From Tetranychus cinnabarinus (taxonomy: Eukaryota > Arthropoda > Arachnida > Trombidiformes > Tetranychidae): 64,000 nucleotides of DNA. The translations under genes and the position numbers were made by a program. The stretch is taken from the NCBI GenBank assembly GCA_022266195.1, contig WHVY01000001.1, positions 22,630,001 through 22,694,000 on the forward strand. The letters are read 5' to 3'. The notes below the pieces were generated by a model. That model saw nothing but the letters and a program-made list of their open reading frames with translations. It did not search any database and was not told the DNA's origin. Shown in pieces: positions 23,501 through 38,222 of the stretch; the first letter of the stretch is position 1; every line of letters begins with the position of its first letter.

Positions 23501-26500
23501 TGAATTCAAAGCTTCAATTGAAATACCATTAAACTTCCCAATGCATTCAATATGAATTCAAAGTACCAATTGAAATAACATTGACGATCCCAATGCATTC
23601 AATATGAATTCAAAGTACCAATTGAAATAACATTGACGATCCCAATGCGGTAATTGAATTCAAAGTTCCAATTGAAATAACATTGACGATCCCAATGCAT
23701 TCAATATGAATTCAAAGCTCCAATTGAAATAACATTAAACTTCCCAATGCATTCAATATGAATTCAAAGCTCTAATTGAAATAACATTGACGATCCCAAA
23801 GCATTCAATATAAATTTAAAGCTCCAATTAAAATAAGATTGACGATCCCAATTCGGTTATTAAATTCAAAGCTCCAATTTGAATAACATCGACGATCCCA
23901 ATGCAATCAATATGAATTCAAAGCTCCAATTGAAATAACATTGACGATCCCAATTCGGTTATCAAATGCAAAGCTTCAATTGAAATAACATTGACGATCC
24001 CAATGCAATCAATATGAATTCAAAGCTCCAATTGAAATACCATTAAACTTCCCAATGCATTCAATATGAATTCAAAGTACCAATTGAAATAACATTGACG
24101 ATCTCAATGCATTCAATATGAATTCAAAGTACCAATTGAAATAACATTGACGATCCCAATGCATTCAATATGAATTCAAAGCTCCAATTGAAATAACATT
24201 GACGATCTCAATGCATTCAATATGAATTCAAAGCTCTAATTGAAATAACATTGACGATCCCAAAGCATTCAATATAAATTTAAAGCTCCAATTAAAATAA
24301 GATTGACGATCCCAATTCGGTTATTAAATTCAAAGCTCCAATTTGAATAACATTGACGATCCCAATGCAATCAATATGAATTCAAAGCTCCAATTGAAAT
24401 AACATTGACGATCCCAATTCGGTTATCAAATGCAAAGCTTCAATTGAAATAACATTGACGATCCCAATGCGGTTATTAAATTCAAAGCTCCAATTGAAAT
24501 AACATTGACGATCCCAATGCATTCAATATGAATTCAAAGCTCCAATTGAAATAACATTGACGATCTCAATGCATTCAATATGAATTCAAAGCTCTAATTG
24601 AAATAACATTGACGATCCCAAAGCATTCAATATAAATTTAAAGCTCCAATTAAAATAAGATTGACGATCCCAATTCGGTTATTAAATTCAAAGCTCCAAT
24701 TTGAATAACATTGACGATCCCAATGCAATCAATATGCATTCAAAGCTCCAATTGAAATAACATTGACGATCCCAATTCGGTTATCAAATGCAAAGCTTCA
24801 ATTGAAATAACATTGACGATCCCAATGCGGTTATTAAATTCAAAGCTCCAATTGAAATAACATTGACGATCCCAATGCATTCAATATGAATTCAAAGTAC
24901 CAATTGAAATAACATTGACGATCCCAATGCAATCAATATGAATTCAAAGCTTCAATTTGAATAACATTGACGATCCCAATGCAATCAATATGAATTCAAA
25001 GCTCCAATTGAAATACCATTAAACTTCCCAATGCATTCAATATGAATTCAAAGTACCAATTGAAATAACATTGACGATCTCAATGCATTCAATATGAATT
25101 CAAAGCTCCAATTGAAATAACACTGACGATCCCAATTCGGTTATCAAATGCAAAGCTTCAATTGAAATAACATTGACGATCCCAATGCAATCAATATGAA
25201 TTCAAAGCTCCAATTGAAATACCATTAAACTTCCCAATGCATTCAATATGAATTCAAAGTACCAATTGAAATAACATTGACGATCCCAAAGCATTCAATA
25301 TAAATTTAAAGCTCCAATTAAAATAAGATTGACGATCCCAATTCGGTTATTAAATTCAAAGCTCCAATTTGAATAACATTGACGATCCCAATGCAATCAA
25401 TATGAATTCAAAGCTCCAATTGAAATAACATTGACGATCCCAATTCGGTTATCAAATGCAAAGCTTCAATTGAAATAACATTGACGATCCCAATGCGGTT
25501 ATTAAATTCAAAGCTCCAATTGAAATAACATTGACGATCCCAATGCATTCAATATGAATTCAAAGTACCAATTGAAATAACATTGACGATCCCAATGCAA
25601 TCAATATGAATTCAAAGCTTCAATTTGAATAACATTGACGATCCCAATGCAATCAATATGAATTCAAAGCTCCAATTGAAATACCATTAAACTTCCCAAT
25701 GCATTCAATATGAATTCAAAGTACCAATTGAAATAACATTGACGATCTCAATGCATTCAATATGAATTCAAAGCTCCAATTGAAATAACACTGACGATCC
25801 CAATGCATTCAATATGAATTCAAAGCTTCAATTGAAATACCATTAAACTTCCCAATGCATTCAATATGAATTCAAAGTACCAATTGAAATAACATTGACG
25901 ATCCCAATGCATTCAATATGAATTCAAAGTACCAATTGAAATAACATTGACGATCCCAATGCGGTAATTGAATTCAAAGTTCCAATTGAAATAACATTGA
26001 CGATCCCAATGCATTCAATATGAATTCAAAGCTCCAATTGAAATAACATTGACGATCTCAATGCATTCAATATGAATTCAAAGCTCTAATTGAAATAACA
26101 TTGACGATCCCAAAGCATTCAATATAAATTTAAAGCTCCAATTAAAATAAGATTGACGATCCCAATTCGGTTATTAAATTCACAGCTCCAATTTGAATAA
26201 CATCGACGATCCCAATGCAATCAATATGAATTCAAAGCTCCAATTGAAATAACATTGACGATCCCAATTCGGTTATCAAATGCAAAGCTTCAATTGAAAT
26301 AACATTGACGATCCCAATGCAATCAATATGAATTCAAAGCTCCAATTGAAATACCATTAAACTTCCCAATGCATTCAATATGAATTCAAAGTACCAATTG
26401 AAATAACATTGACGATCTCAATGCATTCAATATGAATTCAAAGCTCCAATTGAAATAACATTGACGATCTCAATGCATTCAATATGAATTCAAAGCTCTA

Positions 26501-29500
26501 ATTGAAATAACATTGACGATCCCAAAGCATTCAATATAAATTTAAAGCTCCAATTAAAATAAGATTGACGATCCCAATTCGGTTATTAAATTCAAAGCTC
26601 CAATTTGAATAACATTGACGATCCCAATGCAATCAATATGAATTCAAAGCTCCAATTGAAATAACATTGACGATCCCAATTCGGTTATCAAATGCAAAGC
26701 TTCAATTGAAATAACATTGACGATCCCAATGCGGTTATTAAATTCAAAGCTCCAATTGAAATAACATTGACGATCCCAATGCATTCAATATGAATTCAAA
26801 GTACCAATTGAAATAACATTGACGATCCCAATGCAATCAATATGAATTCAAAGCTTCAATTTGAATAACATTGACGATCCCAATGCAATCAATATGAATT
26901 CAAAGCTCCAATTGAAATACCATTAAACTTCCCAATGCATTCAATATGAATTCAAAGTACCAATTGAAATAACATTGACGATCTCAATGCATTCAATATG
27001 AATTCAAAGCTCCAATTGAAATAACACTGACGATCCCAATGCATTCAATATGAATTCAAAGCTTCAATTGAAATACCATTAAACTTCCCAATGCATTCAA
27101 TATGAATTCAAAGTACCAATTGAAATAACATTGACGATCCCAATGCATTCAATATGAATTCAAAGTACCAATTGAAATAACATTGACGATCCCAATGCGG
27201 TAATTGAATTCAAAGTTCCAATTGAAATAACATTGACGATCCCAATGCATTCAATATGAATTCAAAGCTCCAATTGAAATAACATTAAACTTCCCAATGC
27301 ATTCAATATGAATTCAAAGCTCTAATTGAAATAACATTGACGATCCCAAAGCATTCAATATAAATTTAAAGCTCCAATTAAAATAAGATTGACGATCCCA
27401 ATTCGGTTATTAAATTCAAAGCTCCAATTTGAATAACATCGACGATCCCAATGCAATCAATATGAATTCAAAGCTCCAATTGAAATAACATTGACGATCC
27501 CAATTCGGTTATCAAATGCAAAGCTTCAATTGAAATAACATTGACGATCCCAATGCAATCAATATGAATTCAAAGCTCCAATTGAAATACCATTAAACTT
27601 CCCAATGCATTCAATATGAATTCAAAGTACCAATTGAAATAACATTGACGATCTCAATGCATTCAATATGAATTCAAAGTACCAATTGAAATAACATTGA
27701 CGATCCCAATGCATTCAATATGAATTCAAAGCTCCAATTGAAATAACATTGACGATCTCAATGCATTCAATATGAATTCAAAGCTCTAATTGAAATAACA
27801 TTGACGATCCCAAAGCATTCAATATAAATTTAAAGCTCCAATTAAAATAAGATTGACGATCCCAATTCGGTTATTAAATTCAAAGCTCCAATTTGAATAA
27901 CATTGACGATCCCAATGCAATCAATATGAATTCAAAGCTCCAATTGAAATAACATTGACGATCCCAATTCGGTTATCAAATGCAAAGCTTCAATTGAAAT
28001 AACATTGACGATCCCAATGCGGTTATTAAATTCAAAGCTCCAATTGAAATAACATTGACGATCCCAATGCATTCAATATGAATTCAAAGCTCCAATTGAA
28101 ATAACATTGACGATCTCAATGCATTCAATATGAATTCAAAGCTCTAATTGAAATAACATTGACGATCCCAAAGCATTCAATATAAATTTAAAGCTCCAAT
28201 TAAAATAAGATTGACGATCCCAATTCGGTTATTAAATTCAAAGCTCCAATTTGAATAACATTGACGATCCCAATGCAATCAATATGCATTCAAAGCTCCA
28301 ATTGAAATAACATTGACGATCCCAATTCGGTTATCAAATGCAAAGCTTCAATTGAAATAACATTGACGATCCCAATGCGGTTATTAAATTCAAAGCTCCA
28401 ATTGAAATAACATTGACGATCCCAATGCATTCAATATGAATTCAAAGTACCAATTGAAATAACATTGACGATCCCAATGCAATCAATATGAATTCAAAGC
28501 TTCAATTTGAATAACATTGACGATCCCAATGCAATCAATATGAATTCAAAGCTCCAATTGAAATACCATTAAACTTCCCAATGCATTCAATATGAATTCA
28601 AAGTACCAATTGAAATAACATTGACGATCTCAATGCATTCAATATGAATTCAAAGCTCCAATTGAAATAACACTGACGATCCCAATGCATTCAATATGAA
28701 TTCAAAGCTTCAATTGAAATACCATTAAACTTCCCAATGCATTCAATATGAATTCAAAGTACCAATTGAAATAACATTGACGATCCCAATGCATTCAATA
28801 TGAATTCAAAGTACCAATTGAAATAACATTGACGATCCCAATGCGGTAATTGAATTCAAAGTTCCAATTGAAATAACATTGACGATCCCAATGCATTCAA
28901 TATGAATTCAAAGCTCCAATTGAAATAACATTGACGATCTCAATGCATTCAATATGAATTCAAAGCTCTAATTGAAATAACATTGACGATCCCAAAGCAT
29001 TCAATATAAATTTAAAGCTCCAATTAAAATAAGATTGACGATCCCAATTCGGTTATTAAATTCAAAGCTCCAATTTGAATAACATCGACGATCCCAATGC
29101 AATCAATATGAATTCAAAGCTCCAATTGAAATAACATTGACGATCCCAATTCGGTTATCAAATGCAAAGCTTCAATTGAAATAACATTGACGATCCCAAT
29201 GCAATCAATATGAATTCAAAGCTCCAATTGAAATACCATTAAACTTCCCAATGCATTCAATATGAATTCAAAGTACCAATTGAAATAACATTGACGATCT
29301 CAATGCATTCAATATGAATTCAAAGTACCAATTGAAATAACATTGACGATCCCAATGCATTCAATATGAATTCAAAGCTCCAATTGAAATAACATTGACG
29401 ATCTCAATGCATTCAATATGAATTCAAAGCTCTAATTGAAATAACATTGACGATCCCAAAGCATTCAATATAAATTTAAAGCTCCAATTAAAATAAGATT

Positions 29501-32500
29501 GACGATCCCAATTCGGTTATTAAATTCAAAGCTCCAATTTGAATAACATTGACGATCCCAATGCAATCAATATGAATTCAAAGCTCCAATTGAAATAACA
29601 TTGACGATCCCAATTCGGTTATCAAATGCAAAGCTTCAATTGAAATAACATTGACGATCCCAATGCGGTTATTAAATTCAAAGCTCCAATTGAAATAACA
29701 TTGACGATCCCAATGCATTCAATATGAATTCAAAGTACCAATTGAAATAACATTGACGATCCCAATGCAATCAATATGAATTCAAAGCTTCTATTTGAAT
29801 AACATTGACGATCCCAATGCAATCAATATGAATTCAAAGCTCCAATTGAAATACCATTAAACTTCCCAATGCATTCAATATGAATTCAAAGTACCAATTG
29901 AAATAACATTGACGATCTCAATGCATTCAATATGAATTCAAAGCTCCAATTGAAATAACATTGACGATCTCAATGCATTCAATATGAATTCAAAGCTCTA
30001 ATTGAAATAACATTGACGATCCCAAAGCATTCAATATAAATTTAAAGCTCCAATAAAAATGAGATTGACGATCCCAATTCGGTTATTAAATTCAAAGCTC
30101 TAATTTGAATAACATTGACGATCCCAATGCAATCAATATGAATTCAAAGCTCCAATTGAAATAACATTGACGATCCCAATTCGGTTATCAAATGCAAAGC
30201 TTCAATTGAAATAACATTGACGATCCCAATGCGGTTATTAAATTCAAAGCTCCAATTGAAATAACATTGACGATCTCAATGCATTCAATATGAATTCAAA
30301 GCTCTAATTGAAATAACATTGACGATCCCAATGCAATCAATATGAATTCAAAGCTCCAATTGAAATACCATTAAACTTCCCAATGCATTCAATATGAATT
30401 CAAAGTACCAATTGAAATAACATTGACGATCTCAATGCATTCAATATGAATTCAAAGTACCAATTGAAATAACATTGACGATCCCAATGCATTCAATATG
30501 AATTCAAAGCTCCAATTGAAATAACATTGACGATCTCAATGCATTCAATATGAATTCAAAGCTCTAATTGAAATAACATTGACGATCCCAAAGCATTCAA
30601 TATAAATTTAAAGCTCCAATTAAAATAAGATTGACGATCCCAATTCGGTTATTAAATTCAAAGCTCCAATTTGAATAACATTGACGATCGCAATGCAATC
30701 AATATGAATTCAAAGCTCCAATTGAAATAACATTGACGATCCCAATTCGGTTATCAAATGCAAAGCTGCAATTGAAATAACATTGACGATCCCAATGCGG
30801 TTATGAAATTCAAAGCTCCAATTGAAATAACATTGACGATCCCAATGCATTCAATATGAATTCAAAGCTCCAATTGAAATAACATTGACGATCTCAATGC
30901 ATTCAATATGAATTCAAAGCTCTAATTGAAATAACATTGACGATCCCAAAGCATTCAATATAAATTTAAAGCTCCAATTAAAATAAGATTGACGATCCCA
31001 ATTCGGTTATTAAATTCAAAGCTCCAATTTGAATAACATTGACGATCCCAATGCAATCAATATGAATTCAAAGCTCCAATTGAAATAACATTGACGATCC
31101 CAATTCGGTTATCAAATGCAAAGCTTCAATTGAAATAACATTGACGATCCCAATGCGGTTATTAAATTCAAAGCTCCAATTGAAATAACATTGACGATCC
31201 CAATGCATTCAATATGAATTCAAAGTACCAATTGAAATAACATTGACGATCCCAATGCAATCAATATGAATTCAAAGCTTCTATTTGAATAACATTGACG
31301 ATCCCAATGCAATCAATATGAATTCAAAGCTCCAATTGAAATACCATTAAACTTCCCAATGCATTCAATATGAATTCAAAGTACCAATTGAAATAACATT
31401 GACGATCTCAATGCATTCAATATGAATTCAAAGCTCCAATTGAAATAACATTGACGATCTCAATGCATTCAATATGAATTCAAAGCTCTAATTGAAATAA
31501 CATTGACGATCCCAAAGCATTCAATATAAATTTAAAGCTCCAATAAAAATGAGATTGACGATCCCAATTCGGTTATTAAATTCAAAGCTCCAATTTGAAT
31601 AACATTGACGATCCCAATGCAATCAATATGAATTCAAAGCTCCAATTGAAATAACATTGACGATCCCAATTCGGTTATCAAATGCAAAGCTTCAATTGAA
31701 ATAACATTGACGATCCCAATGCGGTTATTAAATTCAAAGCTCCAATTGAAATAACATTGACGATCTCAATGCATTCAATATGAATTCAAAGCTCTAATTG
31801 AAATAACATTGACGATCCCAAAGCATTCAATATAAATTTAAAGCTTCAATTGAAATACCATTAAACTTCCCAATGCATTCAATATGAATTCAAAGTACCA
31901 ATTGAAATAACATTGACGATGTCAATGCATCCAATATGAATTCAAAGTACCAATTGAAATAACATTGACGATCCCAATGCATTCAATATGAATTCAAAGC
32001 TCCAATTGAAATAACATTGGCGATCTCAATGCATTCAATATGAATTCAAAGCTCTAATTGAAATAACATTGACGATCCCAAAGCATTCAATATAAATTTA
32101 AAGCTTCAATTGAAATACCATTAAACTTCCCAATGCATTCAATATGAATTCAAAGTACCAATTGAAATAACATTGACGATCCCAATGCATTCAATATGAA
32201 TTCAAAGCTCCAATTGAAATAACATTGACGATCTCAATGCATTCAATATGAATTCAAAGCTCTAATTGAAATAACATTGACGATCCCAAAGCATTCAATA
32301 TAAATTTAAAGCTTCAATTAAAATAAGATTGACGATCCCAATTCGGTTATTAAATTCAAAGCTCCAATTTGAATAACATTGACGATCCCAATGCAATCAA
32401 TATGAATTCAAAGCTCCAATTGAAATAACATTGACGATTCCAATTCGGTTATCAAATGCAAAGCTTCAATTGAAATAACATTGACGATCCCAATGCGGTT

Positions 32501-35500
32501 ATTAAATTCAAAGCTCCAATTGAAATAACATTGACGATCCCAATGCATTCAATATGAATTCAAAGTACCAATTGAAATAACATTGACGATCCCAATGCAA
32601 TCAATATGAATTCAAAGTACCAATTTGAATAACATTGACGATCCCAATGCAATCAATATGAATTCAAAGCTCCAATTGAAATACCATTAAACTTCCCAAT
32701 GCATTCAATATGAATTCAAAGTACCAATTGAAATAACATTGACGATCTCAATGCATTCAATATGAATTCAAAGCTCCAATTGAAATAACACTGACGATCC
32801 CAATGCATTCAATATGAATTCAAAGCTTCAATTGAAATACCATTAAACTTCCCAATGCATTCAATATGAATTCAAAGTACCAATTGAAATAACATTGACG
32901 ATCCCAATGCATTCAATATGAATTCAAAGTACCAAACGAAATAACATTGACGATCCCAATGCGGTAATTGAATTCAAAGTTCCAATTGAAATAACATTGA
33001 CGATCCCAATGCATTCAATATGAATTCAAAGCTCCAATTGAAATAACATTGACGATCTCAATGCATTCAATATGAATTCAAAGCTCTAATTGAAATAACA
33101 TTGACGATCCCAAAGCATTCAATATAAATTTAAAGCTCCAATTAAAATAAGATTGACGATCCCAATTCGGTTATTAAATTCAAAGCTCCAATTTGAATAA
33201 CATTGACGATCCCAATGCAATCAATATGAATTCAAAGCTCCAATTGAAATAACACTGACGATCCCAATGCATTCAATATGAATTCAAAGCTTCAATTGAA
33301 ATACCATTAAACTTCCCAATGCATTCAATATGAATTCAAAGTACCAATTGAAATAACATTGACGATCCCAATGCATTCAATATGAATTCAAAGTACCAAT
33401 TGAAATAACATTGACGATCCCAATGCGGTAATTGAATTCAAAGTTCCAATTGAAATAACATTGACGATCCCAATGCATTCAATATGAATTCAAAGCTCCA
33501 ATTGAAATAACATTGACGATCTCAATGCATTCAATATGAATTCAAAGCTCTAATTGAAATAACATTGACGATCCCAAAGCATTCAATATAAATTTAAAGC
33601 TCCAATTAAAATAAGATTGACGATCCCAATTCGGTTATTAAATTCAAAGCTCCAATTTGAATAACATTGACGATCCCAATGCAATCAATATGAATTCAAA
33701 GCTCCAATTGAAATAACATTGACGATCCCAATTCGGTTATCAAATGCAAAGCTTCAATTGAAATAACATTGACGATCCCAATGCAATCAATATGAATTCA
33801 AAGCTCCAATTGAAATACCATTAAACTTCCCAATGCATTCAATATGAATTCAAAGTACCAATTGAAATAACATTGACGATCTCAATGCATTCAATATGAA
33901 TTCAAAGTACCAATTGAAATAACATTGACGATCCCAATGCGGTAATTGAATTCAAAGTTCCAATTGAAATAACATTGACGATTTCAATGCATTCAATATG
34001 AATTCAAGGTACCAATTGAAGTAACATTGACGATCCCAATGCATTCAATATAAATTCAAAGCTCACATTAAAATAACATTGACGATCCCAATGCGGTTAT
34101 TAAATTCAAAGATCCAATTGAAATAACATTTACGATCCCAATGCATTAATATGAATTCAAAGCTCCAATTGAAATACCAGCAAACTTCCCAATGCATTCA
34201 ATATGAATTCAAAGCTCCAATTGAAATAACATTGACGATCTCAATGCATTCAATATGAATTCAAAGCTCTAATTGAAATAACATTGACGATCCCAAAGCA
34301 TTCAATATAAATTTAAAGCTCCAATTAAAATAAGATTGACGATCCCAATTCGGTTATTAAATTCAAAGCTCCAATTTGAATAACATTGACGATCCCAATG
34401 CAATCAATATGAATTCAAAGCTCCAATTGAAATAACATTGACGATCCCAATTCGGTTATCAAATGCAAAGCTTCAATTGAAATAACATTGACGATCCCAA
34501 TGCAATCAATATGAATTCAAAGCTCCAATTGAAATACCATTAAACTTCCCAATGCATTCAATATGAATTCAAAGTACCAATTGAAATAACATTGACGATC
34601 TCAATGCATTCAATATGAATTCAAAGTACCAATTGAAATAACATTGACGATCCCAATGCGGTAATTGAATTCAAAGTTCCAATTGAAATAACATTGACGA
34701 TTTCAATGCATTCAATATGAATTCAAGGTACCAATTGAAGTAACATTGACGATCCCAATGCATTCAATATAAATTCAAAGCTCACATTAAAATAACATTG
34801 ACGATCCCAATGCGGTTATTAAATTCAAAGATCCAATTGAAATAACATTTACGATCCCAATGCATTAATATGAATTCAAAGCTCCAATTGAAATACCAGC
34901 AAACTTCCCAATGCATTCAATATGAATTCAAAGCTCCAATTGAAATAACATTGACGATCTCAATGCATTCAATATGAATTCAAAGCTCTAATTGAAATAA
35001 CATTGACGATCCCAAAGCATTCAATATAAATTTAAAGCTCCAATTAAAATAAGATTGACGATCCCAATTCGGTTATTAAATTCAAAGCTCCAATTTGAAT
35101 AACATTGACGATCCCAATGCAATCAATATGAATTCAAAGCTCCAATTGAAATAACATTGACGATCCCAATTCGGTTATCAAATGCAAAGCTTCAATTGAA
35201 ATAACATTGACGATCCCAATGCGGTTATAAAATTCAAAGCTCCAATTGAAATAACATTGACGATCCCAATGCATTCAATATGAATTCAAAGCTCCAATTT
35301 GAATAACATTGACGATCCCAATGCAATCAATATGAATTCAAAGCTCCAATTGAAATACCATTAAACTTCCCAATGCATTCAATATGAATTCAAAGTACCA
35401 ATTGAAATAACATTGACGATCTCAATGCATTCAATATGAATTCAAAGCTCCAATTGAAATAACATTGACGATCCCAAAGCATTCAATATAAATTTAAAGC

Positions 35501-36170
35501 TCCAATTAAAATAAGATTGACGATCCCAATTCGGTTATCAAATGCAAAGCTTCAATTGAAATAACATTGACGATCCCAATGCAATCAATATGAATTCAAA
35601 GCTCCGATTTGAATAACATTGACGATCCCAATGCAATCAATATGAATTCAAAGCTCCAATTTGAATAACATTGACGATCCCAATGCAATCAATATGAATT
35701 CAAAGCTCCAATTGAAATATCATTTAACTTCCCAATGCATTCAATATGAATTCAAGGTACCAATTGAAGTAACATTGACGATGCCAATGCATTCAATATA
35801 AATTCAAAGCTCCAATTAAAATAACATTGACGATCCCAATGCGGTTATTAAATTCAAAGATCCAATTGAAATAACATTTACGATCCCAATGCATTAATAT
35901 GAATTCAAAGCTCCAATTGAAATACCAGCAAACTTCCCAATGCATTCAATATGAATTCAAAGTACCAATTGAAATAACATTGACGATGTCAATGCATTTA
36001 ATATGAATTCAAAGTACCAATTGAAATAACATTTACGATCCCAATGCATTCAATATGAATTCAAAGCTCCAATTGAAATTACATTGACGATCCCAATGCA
36101 TTCAATATAAATTTAAAGCTCCAATTAAAATAAGATTGACGATCCCAATTCGGTTATTAAATTCAAAGCT
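17533..36170. repeat. Satellite DNA array, right part, with multi-kb block duplications
   Basis: This is the same satellite as before the Helitron. Rare variants show large internal duplications. GAAAAAACATTGACG followed by GCAAACAATATG occurs at 9413 and 20171, so 8.9-10.37 kb equals about 19.6-21.13 kb. The variant AACATTAAACTTCCC occurs at about 23731 and 27281, and GCAATCAATATGCATTC at 24731 and 28281, both 3550 bp apart; about 21713-25136 is repeated at about 25263-28686 with very few changes (for example AAAGCTCC to ACAGCTCC near 26180). Towards the right edge (about 33.9-36.1 kb) monomers diverge more (ACCAGCAAACTTCCC, AAGGTACC) and a segment of about 719 bp is duplicated. The array stops abruptly at 36170. 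Confidence 0.96.
21119..21146. other. Paralogous empty site for the Helitron
   Basis: Here the satellite reads GCATTCAATA followed directly by TAAATTTAAAGC. Left sequence up to 21132 equals the left Helitron flank (shift 10758) and right sequence from 21133 equals the right flank (shift 3600). The difference, 7158, is the element length. This locus therefore shows the target before insertion: A/T, with nothing duplicated or lost. Confidence 0.9.
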
Positions 36171-36946
36171 TGTTTTTTGCAAATGGTTGCTATGAAGAGG
36201 ATTCTAGTTAACTTAACCTTGACTACTATTGTATATAAAGCTTAATCTGAATTTTTTTGCTGATGCATTCAATATTTCACTTTTCTCATTCTTCCATATC
36301 TATTTTGTTGTAGGTCCGCAGCCTTAAATGATCTATAATCCGATTCATGTAAACTTGGATTTTCAGCGCAAATTATTGCAAGTATATGTAATAAGAAATT
36401 AAGCTGACTAGGCCATCATCTTGAGATAGAAAATGGCTAAATAAATAAAAACTTTGAACGAATTTAATTCAAAACTATGATTTTTGTCTTTCTTCTGTAA
36501 ATTCAACCAAAATATTGAGTTACGTGCTAATTTTCGAAAGTTTCTAAACATTTATCACTAAAAATCTCAGATTTAAAGATTCAATTGTGCTTTCATTTCG
36601 CAATAGAGCTGTTTTCAGTTCACAATTTAGAAAATAATTAAAAAAGAAAGAAAGATTGAACGACGAAAAAGTAAAATGAGAGACCATTAACAAGAAATTT
36701 AATGTAGAAAAACAACCATAAGAAAAATAATCTCATTAAACATTATTATTTAACATGGTATTATAATCATGTAAAATTGACACATCTGATTAAAGAAAAT
36801 CAACTTAAATAGCAAGATTTTATACTTTAGACTAGCCTTGATATTGTTCATAATTTATTCAAGATGAAACTGAAAACGAAACAAGTTTCCATTCCCATCA
36901 TGTATGTATACCAGATCAAAATAAACAAAATTGCATCGGTAATGTT
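36171..36946 (+). pseudogene. Deleted first copy of the 1130-bp peptide-gene unit
   Basis: The unit starts right at the satellite edge with the same TGTTTTTTGCAAATGGTTGC as the complete units and keeps the TATA box. It then jumps at about 36250 from AATCTGAAT straight to TTTTTTGCTGATGC in the second intron. This 354-bp deletion removes exon 1, intron 1 and exon 2; exon 3 (GTCCGCAGCCTTAA) and the 3' part remain. AAT is shared at the joint. It cannot encode the peptide. Confidence 0.88.
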
Positions 36947-37007
36947 TGTTTTTTGCAAATGGTTGCTATGAAGAGGATTCTAGTTAACTTAACCTTGACT
37001 ACTATTG

Positions 37008-37016
37008 TATATAAAG
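37008..37016 (+). promoter_or_regulatory. TATA box of the peptide gene (repeated in each unit)
   Basis: TATATAAAG lies 85 bases before the ATG at 37093, a plausible spacing for a TATA box plus a 5' leader of about 55 bases. The same motif recurs 1130 and 2260 bp downstream, and also in the truncated last unit and the deleted first unit. Confidence 0.65.
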
Positions 37017-37092
37017 CTTAATCTGAATCATTAAATGATCAATTGTTTTCACTCTTGAAATTTAGATTCATCATTTCGTTAACAGTGTCACC

Positions 37093-37457
37093 ATGAAATT
37101 TGTTTCAATATCTTTTACTTTCTTTTTGTTCTGCCTTCTAGTGAGTATCATTTTCCTTGAAAATTTATTGTTTGAATTAAAATGTTGATCCTAAAATCTA
37201 TCAAATGTCCTTTAATATTCATTGGAGACGTTTGTGAAAGCATGTATTGTCAATTAAATCCTACTTTTTTCTTCCAGATGCGTCCTTCTTTGTCGGCCAT
37301 TGTTGGCCAAGGTGGAAAGCCTATTAAATTGATTCCTGCTGGTGAGTCTATTGATTTTCATTCAATCTAAAATGAAATCAATTTTTTTGCTGATGCATTC
37401 AATATTTCACTTTTCTCATTCTTCCATATCTATTTTGTTGTAGGTCCGCAGCCTTAA
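37093..37457 (+). CDS. Small secreted peptide precursor, copy 1 (41 aa, three exons)
   Basis: Exons 37093-37140, 37278-37341 and 37444-37457 join in frame across GTGAGT..CAG and GTGAGT..TAG introns. Exon 1 encodes MKFVSISFTFFLFCLL, a Lys followed by a hydrophobic run that is a textbook signal-peptide core. Exon 2 encodes 21 residues from MRPSLSA to KLIPA, and exon 3 adds GPQP and a stop. Cleavage after LSA is plausible and would leave a mature peptide of about 18 residues rich in Gly, Pro, Ile and Lys, with no Cys. A TATA box lies upstream and AATAAA signals at 37570-37579. It could be a secreted signalling, defence or salivary peptide; I do not recognise the family and assign no function. 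Confidence 0.75.
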
Positions 37458-38222
37458 ATGATCTATAATCCGATTCATGTAAACTTGGATTTTCAGCGCA
37501 AATTATTGCAAGTATATGTAATAAGAAATTAAGCTGACTAGGCCATCATCTTGAGATAGAAAATGGCTAAATAAATAAAAACTTTGAACGAATTTAATTC
37601 AAAACTATGATTTTTGTCTTTCTTCTGTAAATTCAACCAAAATATTGAGTTACGTGCTAATTTTCGAAAGTTTCTAAACATTTATCACTAAAAATCTCAG
37701 ATTTAAAGATTCAATTGTGCTTTCATTTCGCAATAGAGCTGTTTTCAGTTCACAATTTAGAAAATAATTAAAAAAGAAAGAAAGATTGAACGACGAAAAA
37801 GTAAAATGAGAGACCATTAACAAGAAATTTAATGTAGAAAAACAACCATAAGAAAAATAATCTCATTAAACATTATTATTTAACATGGTATTATAATCAT
37901 GTAAAATTGACACATCTGATTAAAGAAAATCAACTTAAATAGCAAGATTTTATACTTTAGACTAGCCTTGATATTGTTCATAATTTATTCAAGATGAAAC
38001 TGAAAACGAAACAAGTTTCCATTCCCATCATGTATGTATACCAGATCAAAATAAACAAAATTGCATCGGTAATGTTTGTTTTTTGCAAATGGTTGCTATG
38101 AAGAGGATTCTAGTTAACTTAACCTTGACTACTATTGTATATAAAGCTTAATCTGAATCATTAAATGATCAATTGTTTTCACTCTTGAAATTTAGATTCA
38201 TCATTTCGTTAACAGTGTCACC

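Noticed and set aside
37182..37370. 62-codon open frame repeated three times at 1130-bp spacing, read as a gene
   Set aside because: It starts inside intron 1 and ends inside intron 2 of the peptide gene; the splice sites, signal peptide and TATA box support the three-exon model instead. Only its middle part is exon 2.
37390..37410. Satellite seed inside the peptide-gene unit (GATGCATTCAATATTTCAC resembles the satellite's ATGCATTCAATATG)
   Set aside because: The shared 13 bases are AT-rich and could be chance; no longer similarity surrounds them.
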